64,000 nt of DNA from Marinobacter profundi (GTDB taxonomy: Bacteria > Pseudomonadota > Gammaproteobacteria > Pseudomonadales > Oleiphilaceae). The stretch covers positions 372,001-436,000 of the forward strand of contig NZ_KZ319370.1 in assembly GCF_002744715.1 (NCBI RefSeq). Reading direction: 5' to 3'. A program made the position numbers and the translations under genes. Of the stretch, positions 41,744 to 53,080 are shown piece by piece (positions within the stretch are counted from its first letter, which is position 1; each line of letters opens with the position of its first letter). A model generated the notes under the pieces. It made no database searches and was not told the origin of the DNA. It saw only the letters and a program-made list of their open reading frames with translations.

Positions 41744-44700
41744 TTACAGCGGGATTATTCCGATAATGTCGCCGATACCGCCGCCAGTACCGTCACCATC
41801 GTTGCCGCCGCCATCACCTCCGCCATCGGGCGCGGTTTCGCCGGCATCGGTCTGGGCGGTACAGTCAACGCCGGTGGTGTCGGCATCTTTCACTACGCAG
41901 GGGTTGAACACGGCGGTGGTGCCATTGATAAACAGCTCCCGCATCTGGGCCGCCATTTCATTGAACACTGCGCCGGAGCTGAAGGGCTCGGAGGCCTTCT
42001 GGCCGGCAGAGATCGGGTTGCCGTGGGCACCTTCCAGGAAGCGGGTAATGGCCGGGAAGCCACCGTCGGCCAGGGGGGTGGACGCCGCTCCCATAGCCGC
42101 TGCCAGCGGATCGGTGCCGGCCAGCGGCGACCGTTCACCATTGATCTGGAAGCCGGTTTCCGGAATGACCAGGGCCAGCGGACCGAGGTCATAGAGGAGG
42201 TCATCGGCCGCGTTAGGCATGGTGCCGTCGGTGGGCCGGTCGGGGTCATCCGGAACGCCGACGATCGAGGTCATCAGGGTGGGGGTGCCTTGCAGCAGTG
42301 GCGCGAAGGCAGTGGGGTCGGCGGAGTCCAGCAGGCCCTGGAACACGTTCAGGTAGATGTTGAGTTCGGTGCGGCCCTGGGCCAGCAGGCCACCGGATGC
42401 CGCATCCAGTGTCGGCAACAGGCGCGGGGCTATGCTGGGAGAATTTTCCGCGATGCGGGTGAACTGGCCGCCGGTGTTGAACAGGACCGAGGCCAGTACC
42501 GGTGTCAGGTTGCCATTGCTCTGTGCCGCCAGGTTGTTGATCACCGGGAAGGGAACGCCACCCATGCCGCTCAGGGAGTGACTGATGAAGTACACCCGGT
42601 CTGGATTGAGGTTGATGCCGTTGGCGCAGCTGCCGGCAGCATTGCACTGGTTGATGGCGTCCTCGATCGCCTGGATCGATGCATTGACATTGAGCAGGTC
42701 AAGGGTGCCCTGGCGCATGTTGTCCCGGGTGTTGGCGTAGTTGGTGAAGTTGAGGAACAAGTCGCCGGAGCCGGGTTCGGTCACCTGGTCGGCCGGCACC
42801 GCCGCCAGGGTGTCGCTGGCGGCAAAGCCGAAGTGGCGCTCGGAGGCATCTGCGGAGGCTCCCGGTTGGCCGGTAATCGGTGTCAGCCCGACGAGGCCCG
42901 TGTCAAAGATGCCGTGCAGAGGCTGGTCGATGCCGACGGTGACAAAACAGTTTTCACTGTTAACCGGGGCAGAGCCGTCCTGCAGGCACAACAGACCGGC
43001 GGCGGTCGCCATCGGCAATATCGCCGAGCGGTCGGTGGTGGCAGCATGCTGGTAGATGATCACCGGATAGCCGTTGGCCGGGGGAGCGCCGAAATCCTCG
43101 TCCGGTGTCACGATGACCACCGGTACCTTGGTGTCGGCCTGCTTGGCGGCAAACGGGTAGCGGTAGGTAATGCGGTCCGAGGCTGCGACCGGCAGGGTCT
43201 CGTCGCTGCTGAGGTCAGCCGGTTGCCAGCTGCCGGCCTGGATCGGCGTGCCGTCGCCGGCCTCGGGCAGTGACTGATAGTACGGCAGGGTAATCTCACC
43301 TTCGAAAACCTGCGGATTGACCGTAATCTGGGTAAAGCCGAGGTCAATGGCGGTCTGCTCCAGCGCCGGATTCACTTCGCCACCCTCTTTCTGGCTGAAG
43401 ACCCGGACTGCTCGCGGTTTCGGGGTGTCCAGCAGCGGTTCGGCGGCACTCGCGAGGGTCGCGGCTTCGGCTGAAACATCCACCACATTGGTGACCGCAT
43501 CGGCGGTCGCGGCCTGCAGGGTGAAGGCGAGCCGGCGATCGCTGTCAGCATCTGTCACCAGGTCGCCGTAGCTAACAGCGAGCCCTGCGGCATTGGCCTC
43601 ACTGAGCGCAGCAGCGAGGCTGGCGTCGTAGAGCCGGTACGCGGAATCCGTCAACTGGCGGTAGATCTCGCCGTTAATGGCTTCATGCTCGGCACTTGCA
43701 CCGCTGCCAAGGGGCTGGCCCGACAGGTTGAAGGTACCGGCAAGCAGCTCACCGATGGCCGCCTGCTTGCGTTCGAGGCCGAGCTGGCGGGTGAAGAAGG
43801 TGACGGGGGCCGCGTTGGCCAGCAAGACATCCTCCACCGCGGTGGTGGTAATGCCGGTGGCGAAGGTAACGTCTTCAAACCCGGGCTGCTGGCCGCCGAG
43901 GAACTCGCCCCTGAAGGCGAAGAAGTCTGCGGCCAGCTGGCGCGCCGGCAGCATGGCCTGGCGGAAGGGGGTAAGCGCGGCGTTGGACAGTACCCGCTGC
44001 GGATCGGAAACACTCTGGAAGGTGGGCGAACCGACGAGTGGCTCGCCGCGGGCATCCACAATGTCGTTGGTCAGCACGGCGGCGTACTTGGTTTTCGGAT
44101 CCAGCGGGCGGGTTGGCAGAAGGCGGATCAGGTTGTTGCTGCCGCCGTCGATATCCAGCAGTTCCACCCGGAAGCCGGGCTCCAGCAACGAGCGGAACAG
44201 GTCATCCGCCGCGGCGGTATCGCCGGCATCGCGCAGCGCCACGGCGCGACGGTAGATGTTGGCTTCGACCAGCCCCGCAACTTCACCCTCGGCCTGGTAC
44301 ACACTGTCACCACCGGGGTATTCCAGCTTCAGCAGAAAAACATTCTGGTCCGGATTGGGCACCACCACACCGTCGATCTCCACGAAACTGCGGCCATCCA
44401 GCACCTGATCGGCCGCGAGGCTGTCGGAGATCTTGATGTCGATGCCGGCCAGTACCGAGTTGCCATCCAGCAGGCCCAGTCCGGTGGTCACCGGGTTGGC
44501 TGGATCGGTGCCGTCGAGCATGGTGCCGTCGTTGCTGGGATCAAGGAAGAACAGCGCGTCGCTGGGGATCGGGAATGCCGTTTCCAGCGGCGCAAAGACC
44601 GGATGGGTTCCGGTGGCCAGCTGGGGGTTGGTGATCTGGTACACCGGGCTGGCATTGTCGCTGGTCTGGCCGCCCTCGCTGAGGCAGCCGGCAAGGCCGG

Positions 44701-44749
44701 TACTTGCGATGACGACTGCCAGAATGGACTTCTTGTGTTGGCTGAACAT
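41744..44749 (-). CDS. VolA/Pla-1-type extracellular lipase lipoprotein
   Basis: A 1001-residue lipoprotein with lipobox LAGC near residue 22. The N-terminal domain has AFPIPSDALFFLDPSNDGT and RPLDPKTKYAAVLTNDIVD, typical of Pla-1/cef and VolA lipases. The nucleophile elbow reads SHSLSG (near residue 720) where family members usually have GHSLG, so both glycines flanking the Ser are replaced. The C-terminus is a Gly/Asp-rich tail (GGGDGGGNDGDGTGGG). VolA releases fatty acids from lysophospholipids at the surface in Vibrio. Upstream of DUF1302 and DUF1329 on the same strand, it likely supplies or processes their lipid. Confidence 0.82.
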   Translation of the reverse strand: MFSQHKKSILAVVIASTGLAGCLSEGGQTSDNASPVYQITNPQLATGTHPVFAPLETAFPIPSDALFFLDPSNDGTMLDGTDPANPVTTGLGLLDGNSVLAGIDIKISDSLAADQVLDGRSFVEIDGVVVPNPDQNVFLLKLEYPGGDSVYQAEGEVAGLVEANIYRRAVALRDAGDTAAADDLFRSLLEPGFRVELLDIDGGSNNLIRLLPTRPLDPKTKYAAVLTNDIVDARGEPLVGSPTFQSVSDPQRVLSNAALTPFRQAMLPARQLAADFFAFRGEFLGGQQPGFEDVTFATGITTTAVEDVLLANAAPVTFFTRQLGLERKQAAIGELLAGTFNLSGQPLGSGASAEHEAINGEIYRQLTDSAYRLYDASLAAALSEANAAGLAVSYGDLVTDADSDRRLAFTLQAATADAVTNVVDVSAEAATLASAAEPLLDTPKPRAVRVFSQKEGGEVNPALEQTAIDLGFTQITVNPQVFEGEITLPYYQSLPEAGDGTPIQAGSWQPADLSSDETLPVAASDRITYRYPFAAKQADTKVPVVIVTPDEDFGAPPANGYPVIIYQHAATTDRSAILPMATAAGLLCLQDGSAPVNSENCFVTVGIDQPLHGIFDTGLVGLTPITGQPGASADASERHFGFAASDTLAAVPADQVTEPGSGDLFLNFTNYANTRDNMRQGTLDLLNVNASIQAIEDAINQCNAAGSCANGINLNPDRVYFISHSLSGMGGVPFPVINNLAAQSNGNLTPVLASVLFNTGGQFTRIAENSPSIAPRLLPTLDAASGGLLAQGRTELNIYLNVFQGLLDSADPTAFAPLLQGTPTLMTSIVGVPDDPDRPTDGTMPNAADDLLYDLGPLALVIPETGFQINGERSPLAGTDPLAAAMGAASTPLADGGFPAITRFLEGAHGNPISAGQKASEPFSSGAVFNEMAAQMRELFINGTTAVFNPCVVKDADTTGVDCTAQTDAGETAPDGGGDGGGNDGDGTGGGIGDIIGIIPL

Positions 44750-44853
44750 CTTTCTACCTTTCCGCTTGTTATTGTCATGACGGCGATCAGAGCGCCTTGA
44801 CTGTCCTAACGGCGGTCGCTGGAGAAAGGTTCCAAAAAAATGTCAATAAGATG

Positions 44854-44873
44854 TAGGTAGCAATTTCTACCTA
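44854..44873. promoter_or_regulatory. Perfect inverted repeat upstream of the lipase operon
   Basis: TAGGTAG and CTACCTA form a perfect 7-bp inverted repeat with a 6-nt spacer, 105 nt upstream of the lipase start and downstream of the regA-like stop. It could be an operator for the lipase-DUF1302-DUF1329 genes. A regulator is not identifiable. Confidence 0.4.
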
Positions 44874-44912
44874 TCGGCGTGCAGTTTGGGCCAATGACAA
44901 GGGTCTGGCGCT

Positions 44913-45446
44913 TCAGCTGCGCCAGCGGGAGTGCTTTTGCAGTTTGCGCTGGAGGGTGCGCCGATGCATGTTGAGCGCGCGGGCGGTGGCGGAGACGTTG
45001 CCGTCGTTTTCGGCCAGGACCCGCTGGATGTGTTCCCACTCCATCTCTTCCACCGACGGCGGCTCGTGGCGTAGTTCCGGGGGCTGTTCCAGGGGGTCAA
45101 AGCCGGAGGTCAGCTGGCTCACCGTCACCGGTTTGCAGAGGTAGTTGACGGCCCCGCGACGCATGGCCTCCACCGCAGTGGCAATACTGCCGTAACCGGT
45201 GAGCACCAGGACCTCCAGGTCCGGGGCCAGGTCGAGCAGTTCCGGCAGCAACTGCAGGCCACTTTCTCCCGCCAGGTTGAGATCCAGGACGCAGCGGTCG
45301 GCGCCGTGTTCCTGCAACAGGGCAAGGGCGGTTTCCCGGTTGCCGGCAGTCAGGGTGGTAATCTGCTGGCGCTGCAGGGAGCGCTCCAGCACCGTCAGGA
45401 ATGCCCGGTCATCGTCAATCAGCAGCCAGCGCTGACTTTGGCTCAT
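44913..45446 (-). CDS. RegA/PrrA-type response regulator
   Basis: A 177-residue regulator. The receiver has the acidic pocket DDD (11-13), phospho-acceptor D55 (CVLDLNLAGESG) and K105-type KPV. A Fis-like helix-turn-helix at the C-terminus (NVSATARALNMHRRTLQRKLQK) is the RegA/PrrA/ActR hallmark. Such regulators control redox-linked carbon, nitrogen and energy genes. It overlaps the kinase gene by 32 nt, and the pair follows gdhA and a PEP-synthase-like gene. The length is typical. A perfect inverted repeat lies just downstream toward the lipase gene. Confidence 0.92.
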   Translation of the reverse strand: MSQSQRWLLIDDDRAFLTVLERSLQRQQITTLTAGNRETALALLQEHGADRCVLDLNLAGESGLQLLPELLDLAPDLEVLVLTGYGSIATAVEAMRRGAVNYLCKPVTVSQLTSGFDPLEQPPELRHEPPSVEEMEWEHIQRVLAENDGNVSATARALNMHRRTLQRKLQKHSRWRS

Positions 45447-46689
45447 GGTTGGCCTCCGGTAGTTCGATGATCATGGTAGTGCCCTGCTCGCCCACCCTGG
45501 CCTTAAGGCTGCCGCCGAGGCGCTGGATGGTAGCGTTGGACAGGAACAATCCTACACCCAGACCGTTCTCGGACGGTACGGTGTGCTCGCCGGGCTGGTC
45601 CTGCAGGGTGCTGGCCAGGCCGTCGCCGTGATCTTCGACCACCAGCTCGATCAGCCCGTTGCCCTCATTGCGGGCGGCAACGGCGACCCACGACGGGCTG
45701 GCGGTCAGGGCATTGGCCAGCAAGTTGAGCACCGCCTGGTCGAGGGTGGCATCAACTGCAACCCGCCCGGCCGGTGCGGGCAGGCGCCACTGGATCGGTG
45801 CACCCGGCCAGAGCAGGGTGGCGGATTCCCGCAACCGGGCTATCCAGCTGGCCAGTTCCAGCACTTCCAGTTCGGCGGCGCGGGCCTGGCTGGCGGCGGA
45901 TGACAGCTGGTGGAGGTGGCTGGTGCAGACGTCCAGCTGTTGCTCCAGCAGGTCCAGGTCGCTGGCAAGCTCGGCCTGATTGCGACTGTGGCGCAGCTCA
46001 TCCACCAGCAGTGTCATGGTGTTGAGGGGGGTGCCCAGGCGATGGGCGACGGCAGCGGCAGACAGACCGAGGGCGATGATCTGCTCGTCCCGCAGGCGCC
46101 GCTCGCGGACCTCGGCCAGTTGTATCTGCTGCTGGCGGAAGCGGCGGGCCAGGGTGCCTACCACCAGCAGCAGAATGCTGGCGGTAATGGTGAAGGTAAC
46201 CCACATGCCGACCAGGTGAAGCTGGGCCAGGTTGCTGGCGGCATGGTCGTGGGCGTGGGCAATCGGGGTGTGCCAGATTACCAGTACGGTGTAGGTCAGC
46301 ACCCCGCAAATGGTCAGCAACACCGCCTGGGCCAGCGGCACCAGGATGATGGCTACGGCCAGCGGCAACAACAGCAGCGAAGTCAGCGGGTTGGTGTAGC
46401 CACCGGTGAAGAACAGCCAGCCGCCAATCAGTACCAGGTCCAGCAGCAGGGACAGGGTCACCGGCCACGGCACCGCCGGAGGCCGGCGGGTCAGCCACAG
46501 CCAGCCGGATACCGCCAGCACGCCGTACAGCAGGCACAGCAGGATGGCTTCTGGCCGGTGGCTGAGGGTGACCAGGGTTTCAGCAATCGCGAGGCTGGCC
46601 AGCTCGATGCCGGCGATGGTCAGGCGCATGCCGAGCAGGTAGCGCGCCGCCTGTTTGAAACCGGCCTGGGAAAGGGTGAGCCATTCCAT
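45415..46689 (-). CDS. RegB/PrrB-type redox sensor kinase
   Basis: A 424-residue kinase with six predicted N-terminal helices and the RegB quinone-site motif GGYTNP (96-101). H216 lies in the H-box AHRLGTPLNT. A redox-type Cys lies 39 residues further (C255, in EQQLDVCTSHL), close to the 40-residue spacing of Rhodobacter RegB H225 and C265. The HATPase domain ends with VVEDHGDGLAS and GVGLFLSNATIQRLGG. The ATG at 46689 starts a natural N-terminus; the upstream frame runs into the neighbouring gene. The H-box has HR in place of the usual HE. Confidence 0.92.
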   Translation of the reverse strand: MEWLTLSQAGFKQAARYLLGMRLTIAGIELASLAIAETLVTLSHRPEAILLCLLYGVLAVSGWLWLTRRPPAVPWPVTLSLLLDLVLIGGWLFFTGGYTNPLTSLLLLPLAVAIILVPLAQAVLLTICGVLTYTVLVIWHTPIAHAHDHAASNLAQLHLVGMWVTFTITASILLLVVGTLARRFRQQQIQLAEVRERRLRDEQIIALGLSAAAVAHRLGTPLNTMTLLVDELRHSRNQAELASDLDLLEQQLDVCTSHLHQLSSAASQARAAELEVLELASWIARLRESATLLWPGAPIQWRLPAPAGRVAVDATLDQAVLNLLANALTASPSWVAVAARNEGNGLIELVVEDHGDGLASTLQDQPGEHTVPSENGLGVGLFLSNATIQRLGGSLKARVGEQGTTMIIELPEANHEPKSALAAD

Positions 46690-46705
46690 ATCGATAAACC
46701 GTCCG

Positions 46706-49323
46706 TCAGTCCGGGGTCGCGGGGGGCGGAACAAAGCAGGCCAGTTGCTGGCTGACCACGTCGGCACTCAGGCTGAGGGGTTGTGACTCGAGCTCATAGA
46801 CCTCGACAACTCCGGGTGCCAGCAGGTCACTGTGTTCCGGCAGCTGCCGGATGTCGCTGGCAAACTGCAAAAGCCGCTCCGGATAATACTCACAGTGCCG
46901 GTCCTGGGGAAACAGCGCCACGTAGGCTATGCCGGTTTCGACCAGGTCCTGGAAGAAATGCGAGCCGTATGACAGGTCCGGCACCATCTCCCCGGACCGT
47001 TCCGCAACTTCCACCAGCGCTGCGATACCGGCGATGTCGGCGAACCGCACCGGCACGCCCAGTTCGGGGCTGCTGGTGCCCCAGCGTCCCGGCCCGATCA
47101 GCATGATGCGCTGGCCGGCGGGCGCCTGACGCACCAGTTCACCCACCAGCGACGCAACCTGGTAGCGCGCGGGCTGGGTCAGCTGCGCATAGTGCTCGGC
47201 ATTGACCCGGATGATGCGGTCGATCTGCAGGTTAATGTTGCCGCCCATGAAGTGGCCCTGGTTGGCAAACAGCAACTGGCTGGCCGGCAGCGGGTCGGGC
47301 ATCACGGCGGCGGCGGACTCCCCGAGGGTGGCCAGGGGCCGGCATTGCACCAGGTTGAAGGTCGGGCCCTGGCTGTCACTGAGGTGGACGGTAAACTCCA
47401 CGTCCACCGGATGCTGGTAGGCAGCTTCCAGCGTAGCGAGCAGGCTGCGGACACGGCTGACAAACGCGCCCTGACGAATCAGCGGCTGAAAGGTCAGGCG
47501 CCAGACCGGAGCGGGTAAACCGAGTTCCCGCGCCCGGCTGCTGGCGGCGCGGTCCTGCTCGCCAAGACGGTCCAGTGGCAGGTCGGCGGCGGCTTCGCCA
47601 AGGCGGCTCAGGGGCAGGGTGATGAGACCGGCGCCGGCGGTATCCAGCACGTCGACCAGATGCTGGGAGAAGCGGAAGCTTTCGTCTTCATTGCGAAACG
47701 GCCGGCGACTCGGGTGATCCAGGGCCATCACACAGGCATGGTCACCCTCGATGCGGTCGACGGCACGGGTGCCCAGGCCCATGACCAGTCGCACCATACC
47801 GGCCGCCGGGTCCATGTCGCGGTCCCAGACAAAGGTATTGCGGGACACCCCGACGCCGGCGGCATCCGGCAGATAGTATTGGCCGTGGAAGCGGCCGTTG
47901 ACCCGTTGCAGCAGCAGCGCCATGGGCTCTTCCCGCTGGTCGAGGCCCCGTTGCTTGCGGTAGACCAGGGCATCCTCACTCATGGTGGAGGCATAGACCT
48001 GGCGGATGGCGTCCTCGAGGGCGCCGAGGCGCTGCTCGGGCGGGCCCTGGTTGACCAGGAACACACTGTCATATTTGCCGGCGAAGGCATTGCCGAAGCC
48101 GTCTTCCTGCAGGCTGCTGGAACGCACAAGGATCGGATACTGGCCATAGTGGTCCAGCAGGCGTTCCAGCTCGGCGCGATACTCGGCAGGAAATTTGCCG
48201 GCCAGGATACCCGCCCGCAGCGCCGGCGCCTCGGTCAGATAACCCTCTGCACAGCGTTGGCGCATGATCGCAGGCCACAGGCCGTTGTGGACCAGGAAGG
48301 CATAGTAGACATCCGATCCCAAATAGCTGGAGTCGTGGGGTTCCAGGCACTGCTGCCATAGGCTCGGGTCGCAGTTGAGCAGGATGCTGCGGGCAATCAG
48401 CATGCCGGCAGCCTTGCCGCCAATGTAGCCGCTGCCAACCAGCCGGCTGCGGATCGTCAGCAACTCGTCGCGCCCCAGGTGCTGACGTGCCAGCGCCAGC
48501 ATGCGGGGGTCCCGGCTTACCAGCACCTGCAGTACCCGGTCACAGATGTCCGTCAGGCCGCCGGCATCGGCGGGCTCGTCCGGCGTCTGCGCCAGTTCCA
48601 TGAACAGCCGGTCCCAGTAGTCCAGCAGCGGCTGGCTATGTACCTGATGTTGTTCAATGGCGGCCTGCAGGCGGGTAGCATCGCTGCTGTCGGTGACCGG
48701 CACAAAGCGGCCGGCCTCCTCGCGATGAGGCAGGAACATGGTGGGTGACTGGCGGCGCCACACCTTGATCGGTTGCACCTGGACGTCGTCACCGGCCCGG
48801 TGGACATCCACCAGCACCTGGGTGGTTTCGCGGATGCGGTCGAGGGTGGTGCGGGAATGCCGTGAGGGGTAGAGGGCGAACCAGGCCACGGTGTCCAGTT
48901 CGAACAGGAACGGGCATACCACCCGGAAAAAGTTGCCCACCATGGTGTCGGTGGCCCAGGCATCGAGCAGGTCGCTGAGACAGTCGCAGATGTAGAAAGC
49001 GCCGCGGCCATGCTCTTCGATCAGGCGCCAGACCTGGCTGGTAAACGCCTCGAAGCCGCCCAGGGCGTCCAGGCTGACAACGCGGATGTTATCGGTGCCG
49101 GAAACCAGCGGCGGATGCTGGCCGAACCGGAGATAGATGATGCGGCGGCCGGTGGTGGCCGCCGCAGCAACGAAGGGAGCAACGAATCGGCGGTAGTCGT
49201 CCAGGTCACTGACCCGCCAGACCACGTTGTCGCCGATGCGCAGGCCGTCCAGAACCTGGTCCAGCCCGGGCAGGCCGGTGGAGACCCGGTCCTGGGCTGG
49301 TTCGGTTCCGGAGGCCCCGGTCA

Positions 49324-49324
<1 letters not shown>
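46706..49324 (-). CDS. KaiC-like plus PEP/pyruvate-binding protein (PEP-synthase-like)
   Basis: An 872-residue protein. The N-terminal 200 residues look like a KaiC/RecA-type domain (STGLPGLDQVLDGLRIGDNVVWRV), but the P-loop GxxxxGKT is missing. After about residue 305 comes a PPDK/PEP-synthase N-terminal domain (SGYIGGKAAGMLIA, YPILVRSSSLQEDGFGNAFAGKYDSVFLVN, AIRQVYASTMSEDALVYR). The mobile phosphohistidine domain and the PEP-binding barrel are not evident, so it is not a full PEP synthase. A fixed link to gdhA (1-nt overlap) and the RegBA pair suggests a carbon/nitrogen regulatory or phosphotransfer role. The function is unknown. Confidence 0.78.
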
Positions 49325-50757
<1,433 letters not shown>

Positions 50758-50928
50758 CTATTGGTGCAAATTTGCAAGATACCGCCGCTTTAGGGGGCGT
50801 TTATCGGCACGCCCTACTACTTTTCACCTGCTCCTGATCTACCTCTTCCGGGATGCGGCATTGTGTCTCACGTCGCGGCGCAGTCCGGGCGGTATCATTT
50901 CCTCAAATTTCTTGTTTGGGGATGTGGA

Positions 50929-52911
50929 ATGAAGGACAGAGCTCTGGGCCGGCTGGCGGCCGGAATTGCCTTGGCGGGCATGGCCGCGGTACCAGTATTG
51001 GGGAATGCTGCCGGGGAGACCGAAGACGACGTGGTCATCCGGGTCACCGAGGGCCGGCTGAGTGAGGGCGCGCAGCCGTCACTGGTCTCCGAACCGGTCA
51101 CCCGGTTGTCGTCCAGTCCGGCGGTGGCGCTGTCGCGGATGGGTGGACGCGGTATCGATCCGATCATTCGCGGCCAGGGTCAGGAAAGGGTAGATGTCCT
51201 GCTGGATGGTATCCGTGTGGAAGGTGCCTGTCCCAACCGGATGGACCCTCCGACCAGTCGCCTCAGTTCGGCGCTGGCACCGGTGCTGGAAGTTCGCACC
51301 AGCAACCAGACCCTGCGCTGGGGTCCGATCACCGGTGGCCAGATCGTCGCGACCACCGCCGCGCCCGAGTTGGACGAAAACGGTCTGGCCGGCCATCTGA
51401 CCATTGGCGGATCTGATAACGGGAACGGCAAACTGGCCAACGCCAGCGCCGCGGTCGGTAATGACACCGGCCATTTCCGCATTGCCGCCGGTCACGATGA
51501 GGCCGACGACTACGAGGATGGCAGCGGCAACGAAGTCCGCAGCGCCTACGAAAACACCGAAGGCCGGGTGGATGCTGCCTGGCGGGCCGATAACGGCTTC
51601 TATATCAAGGGCCTGGTGACACGCCAGGAAGAGCGCGACGTCAAGTATGCCGGCTCAGGGATGGACGCGCCGAAGACCGACACCGATACCTACCGACTGG
51701 AGCTGGGTGCGCCGGTGGCCAGTGGTGAGTGGAACCTGCTGACCTGGCAGGCCGATGTGGATCACATCATGGACAACTTCAGCCTGCGTGAACTGACCGC
51801 GCCAATGCCGATGCTGACGGCATCCGAAACCCGCACCCGGGGCCTGCGTCTGACCCTCGACCAGCGGGCCGGTGATTACACCGACTGGGCGCTGGGCACC
51901 GACGTGGAAACCAACGAATGGACCGCCAATCGTTACGGCGGCATGAACCTGGCCATGCTCAACTCGGTAATGTGGCCGGGGGTTGAGCGCGACCGTGTCG
52001 GGGTGTTTGCCGAGGCGTTCCATCGCATCGTCCCCGGTGTCCGTCTTGGCGGCGGGCTCCGTTACGACCGGGTCGACATGCAAACCACGCTGGCCGAGCC
52101 GAACGACGCCTACTTCCGCACCTACGGCACTACCGACACCGATGCCACCGATGACAACATCAGCGGGTTTGTCAGCAGCGAGTGGCGGTTCTCCCGTTTT
52201 CAGACCCTGGATGTCACTGCCAGCCACAGCGTCCGCAGCCCCGGCGTCAGCGAGCGCTACATTGCCAGCTGGAGTATGGACCCGGCGATGCGCTGGGTCG
52301 GCAATCCGGAGCTGGATACCGAGAAGCACCGCAAACTCGAGCTCAGCCTGACCGGCAAACGGGACGGCTGGCGCTGGAAACCGGCGATCTGGGTCGATGA
52401 TGTCAACGACTATGTGCTGCGCACTAAAAACGATCAGGGCACCACGGTGTATCGCAACATCGATGCCCGCCTGCTTGGCGTCGAGGGCGAGCTGGGTTGG
52501 AGCAACGGCACCTGGAGTACCAGCAGCCGGATTGCGTCGGTGCGCGGCGATAACCGGACCGATGACCAGGCCCTGCCGCAGATTCCGCCGGTCCAGTTTA
52601 TCCAGACCCTGGGCTGGCATCACCTCGGCCACAGCCTGCAGGCGGAATGGCAGGTCGCGCGCCGGCAGGACCGGGTGGACCTGGAGTCCGGGCTGGATGC
52701 CGGCACCTCGCCGGGCTATGGCGTGGTCAACCTGTCGGGGAACCACCCGTTGGTGGAGCACCTGAGCCTGGCGTGGGCCGTGGACAACCTGTTTGACAAC
52801 ACCTGGGCGCCCCATGTCAGCCGCGCCAATACCGACCCGTTCAATCCGGAGGCGGTGCGGGTAAACGAACCCGGACGCACCTTGCGGGCGGCCCTGACAG
52901 CCCGCTGGTAA
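50929..52911 (+). CDS. OprC/NosA-type TonB-dependent copper receptor
   Basis: A 660-residue outer-membrane receptor with a signal peptide (to about residue 28) and a TonB-box-like DDVVIRVTEG (33-42). The plug carries GACPNRMDPPTSR with C101 and M105, the CxxxM copper site of OprC and NosA. A later H279-I-M281 (VDHIMDNF) gives the matching HxM; the 174-residue gap between M105 and H279 is nearly that of OprC as I recall it (C143, M147, H323, M325). The barrel ends in TLRAALTARW. The ATG at 50929 gives the signal peptide. A strong intrinsic terminator follows, so it is probably monocistronic. Confidence 0.88.
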   Translation: MKDRALGRLAAGIALAGMAAVPVLGNAAGETEDDVVIRVTEGRLSEGAQPSLVSEPVTRLSSSPAVALSRMGGRGIDPIIRGQGQERVDVLLDGIRVEGACPNRMDPPTSRLSSALAPVLEVRTSNQTLRWGPITGGQIVATTAAPELDENGLAGHLTIGGSDNGNGKLANASAAVGNDTGHFRIAAGHDEADDYEDGSGNEVRSAYENTEGRVDAAWRADNGFYIKGLVTRQEERDVKYAGSGMDAPKTDTDTYRLELGAPVASGEWNLLTWQADVDHIMDNFSLRELTAPMPMLTASETRTRGLRLTLDQRAGDYTDWALGTDVETNEWTANRYGGMNLAMLNSVMWPGVERDRVGVFAEAFHRIVPGVRLGGGLRYDRVDMQTTLAEPNDAYFRTYGTTDTDATDDNISGFVSSEWRFSRFQTLDVTASHSVRSPGVSERYIASWSMDPAMRWVGNPELDTEKHRKLELSLTGKRDGWRWKPAIWVDDVNDYVLRTKNDQGTTVYRNIDARLLGVEGELGWSNGTWSTSSRIASVRGDNRTDDQALPQIPPVQFIQTLGWHHLGHSLQAEWQVARRQDRVDLESGLDAGTSPGYGVVNLSGNHPLVEHLSLAWAVDNLFDNTWAPHVSRANTDPFNPEAVRVNEPGRTLRAALTARW

Positions 52912-52965
52912 GCGTCACCCTTGGCGGTTGCCCGCTTCTCATAGCCGGCGGGTAACACTCTCGCT

Positions 52966-53003
52966 CCGTGCGGACCCAACTCCTCCGCACGGGGCTTTTT
53001 TTT
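52966..53003 (+). terminator. Intrinsic terminator after the copper receptor
   Basis: CCGTGCGGA and TCCGCACGG form a perfect 9-bp stem with a 9-nt loop, followed by GGC and eight T residues. It lies 55 nt past the receptor stop. Confidence 0.92.
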
Positions 53004-53080
53004 GTGGCTTTACTGTTGGGCAACTCCTGATACCCTGAAATCATGACCTTATAACCTGATCTTCTTCCAAGGATGCGTCC

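Noticed and set aside
41516..44800. Long plus-strand frames opposite the lipase and DUF1302 genes
   Set aside because: Antisense shadows: 41516-43273 and 43685-44800 show no recognisable fold, while the minus strand encodes a lipobox and family motifs.
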